Source: Prorocentrum cordatum
Taxonomy: Eukaryota; Sar; Dinophyceae; Prorocentrales; Prorocentraceae
Length of the DNA stretch: 64,000 nucleotides
Direction: 5' to 3'
Assembly (NCBI GenBank): GCA_963575745.1
Contig: CAUYUJ010011570.1
Location: forward strand, 332,501-396,500
Positions 62,301 to 64,000 of the stretch are shown piece by piece. Position numbers and translations under genes: made by a program. Within the stretch, counting starts at the first letter, position 1; every line of letters starts with the position of its first letter. A model generated the notes under the pieces. The model was not told the origin of the DNA and made no database searches. It saw only the letters and a list, made by a program, of their open reading frames with translations.

Positions 62301-64000
62301 CTCGTCGCCCGAACATTCTCGTGTTTTACAGGGAACCCAGAACAGCCCAAATACCACCCAAGCTCGCCCCAGAACGGCCCCTTCCAAGCCCCGCAGGAGA
62401 GACCGGCCCTAACAGCCGAGCTGGCCCCATGGGTTGGGAACCGCCACCAGTGTGCGGCCCCTTTCCTTGTTCGAGGCAACTCCTCCGGGCATCGTTCCTA
62501 CATGGGCCGGTGGGGTTACTTTTTTCCTCGCGGGCGCGAGCGGAAGCGCAGGCGCCGAGTCGAAAGGTCCGGGCCACGGGCCGACCTAATTAGCAACGCG
62601 TGAACTGAGAAGCACAGCGACCGAGCCCGGCATCATAACCTACCGCCGGAGGGGCAGCTGGCTGAGGCTGAGCTGGCTGAGCTGACTGCAAGCGGCCACG
62701 GTAGCAGATGCAAACGTGCGGGTCCATTGGGTCCTGGACGCCAGGAGATGTCGTGACCTGTTCTGCATCTACAGACCAGACGTCGGCCTAGCGAGGCGGT
62801 GCCACCATACGGGCAGACCCGGGACGGCGGCGCGCAACCAGGAACAGGGTCCGAGAGGTGCAATCGTGCTCGAACTCAAGAGGGTCGCCGGTGGGGTTAC
62901 TTTTTGGTCGGCGGCTCCCAGGCAACGGTCAAAAAGCGAAAGCGGCGTCCGGGTGGCGAAACGGGGCGAATTTGCGAACAAAGTCGCCAGTGTCGGCGGA
63001 CGAGCTCGCACCCGCAAGACAAACTCGCAGTTGCACATGCACAGAACAAAATGAACTAGATTCACAAACCAACGCACATAGGCGCAGCAGCGTGAACCGA
63101 AGTAAACGGGCGGCCGAGAATAATGTGCAAGGGCAACGGAGTGAGTCGCCGGGGCGGCGCCAGACTCCAGGCCGACCTGCGCAAGCCGAACGGCAGCGGA
63201 GAGGGCCGGTTGGTGGAGATACTTTTTCGGCTGTACAGGCGTTGCAGGCTGAACCACTCAGCGCCCAGTCCTCAGTACTCCGCCTCCCAGTGCCGAGGGG
63301 GGGCATGCGGCTGTGCCCAAGGCGCAACTGCGATGCCGATCCCTGGGGTGATATGATCCGCTGGCGTGGTGAGCGCCGCCGTCGGGTGGTGATGGCGTCT
63401 GCGCTGCCTGCCAGGGGGGTCCTGCTGCAGTGGAAGCAAGTGAGAGGCTGGTGGAGTGAGTCGCATGTGGGGCGCCAGACTCCGAACGCCTACGACGGCT
63501 GCAAGTCAGGGAGCAGCTGTCGCTGAACATGGGCAGCGCACTGGCCGGAAGCTGGTGGATGAGCCTGGCGGTGCTGCACCTGCTGCGGAAGGCTGAACCA
63601 CTCCGTGGCGACCCAACGCCCGAGAGACAACCCCGCAGAGCATGAAAGGAACAAGCCACTGTGGGCCACGCAGCGCGTGCCGGCACGGCGCCAGGCCTCA
63701 GAGAGGGGGGGGGGGGGGGGGGGCGCAGGCGAGGGATGCGCCGCCAGCGGGGGGAAGAGGGGGGGCGGCGCTGGTGATAGCGCTGAACTCAGCGGTGCCA
63801 TAGGGCGAAGCGCCCAAGGGAGCTGCACTGTGGAGGGCACGGGGGCCAGGAGGCAAGCCAGGCCCAGTCCGCCGATTGGCACCGCCCCCCAGACACGCAA
63901 CCCTACACACACCGCGAGGTCCTCCAGGGCCGAAGCAAACTCCGCCGAGAGTGGGAGCCAAACCCCAAGAAGCGCGGAACACGGGCGGCCCTGGGAGGGG
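62301..64000. other. No gene seen; degenerate duplications
   Basis: GCCGGTGGGGTTACTTTTT occurs near 62509 and 62887, with a weaker copy at 63204. A degenerate direct repeat pairs 63138-63265 with 63453-63612 (GAGTGAGTCGC, GGCGCCAGACTCC, GGCTGAACCACTC). A G18 homopolymer lies near 63706-63723. The repeated blocks may be remnants of duplicated exons, but I cannot build a gene. Confidence 0.45.

Noticed and set aside
1-64000. Spliced-leader sequence, rRNA or tRNA genes
   Set aside because: I looked for the dinoflagellate leader core and for tRNA box-B-like motifs; the few GGTTCGA hits lack a matching box A or cloverleaf. I cannot run a covariance search, so absence is not proven.

Overview
This window looks like nuclear DNA of a dinoflagellate. 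The evidence is indirect: very GC-rich, gene-poor DNA packed with micro- and minisatellites, Ty1/copia and LINE proteins with dinoflagellate-type sequence signatures, and almost no long reading frame that looks like an ordinary host gene. I found no rRNA, no convincing tRNA, no spliced-leader motif and no CRISPR array. Everything I can confidently call coding belongs to retroelements.

The centrepiece is one giant Ty1/copia LTR retrotransposon on the minus strand, 38682-56644 (about 18 kb, two to three times the usual copia size). It has 196-bp LTRs that differ at only 2 positions and a perfect 5-bp target duplication (GTAAT). Its order is Gag (coiled coil, CCCH zinc fingers, RS-rich tail), protease, integrase, linker, reverse transcriptase and RNase H, followed by about 8 kb of extra coding sequence after RNase H. 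Inside that extra part I recognise a Tpt1/KptA-type RNA 2'-phosphotransferase (ADP-ribosyltransferase fold), split by a frame change at an A6 run. I also see a zinc ribbon and long regions I cannot assign. The polyprotein is broken by two in-frame TAA codons and three frame changes, all in the +1 direction, although the LTRs say the insertion is young.

This copia element landed inside the RNase H region of an older LINE on the same strand. LINE remnants lie at 56650-58195 and 38080-38676, and the LINE frame reads straight across the insertion point once one target duplication is removed. A second, decayed LINE fragment (endonuclease end plus reverse transcriptase start) lies at 20160-21455. 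A small element with inverted ends and 9-bp flanking repeats, resembling a non-autonomous Mutator-like element, lies at 10223-11017.

The rest is repeats. 1-6900 is GC-rich DNA without a supportable gene. 6900-9000 holds purine and pyrimidine tracts tied by a long inverted repeat. 13.0-15.2 kb and 18.4-20.0 kb are two-copy tandem duplications. 26.2-30.6 kb is a composite repeat landscape of G-rich decamers with embedded hairpins, and related blocks are scattered elsewhere. 30.7-34.6 kb is microsatellite plus a 90-bp satellite. 58.2-64.0 kb holds further minisatellites, foldbacks and degenerate duplications.
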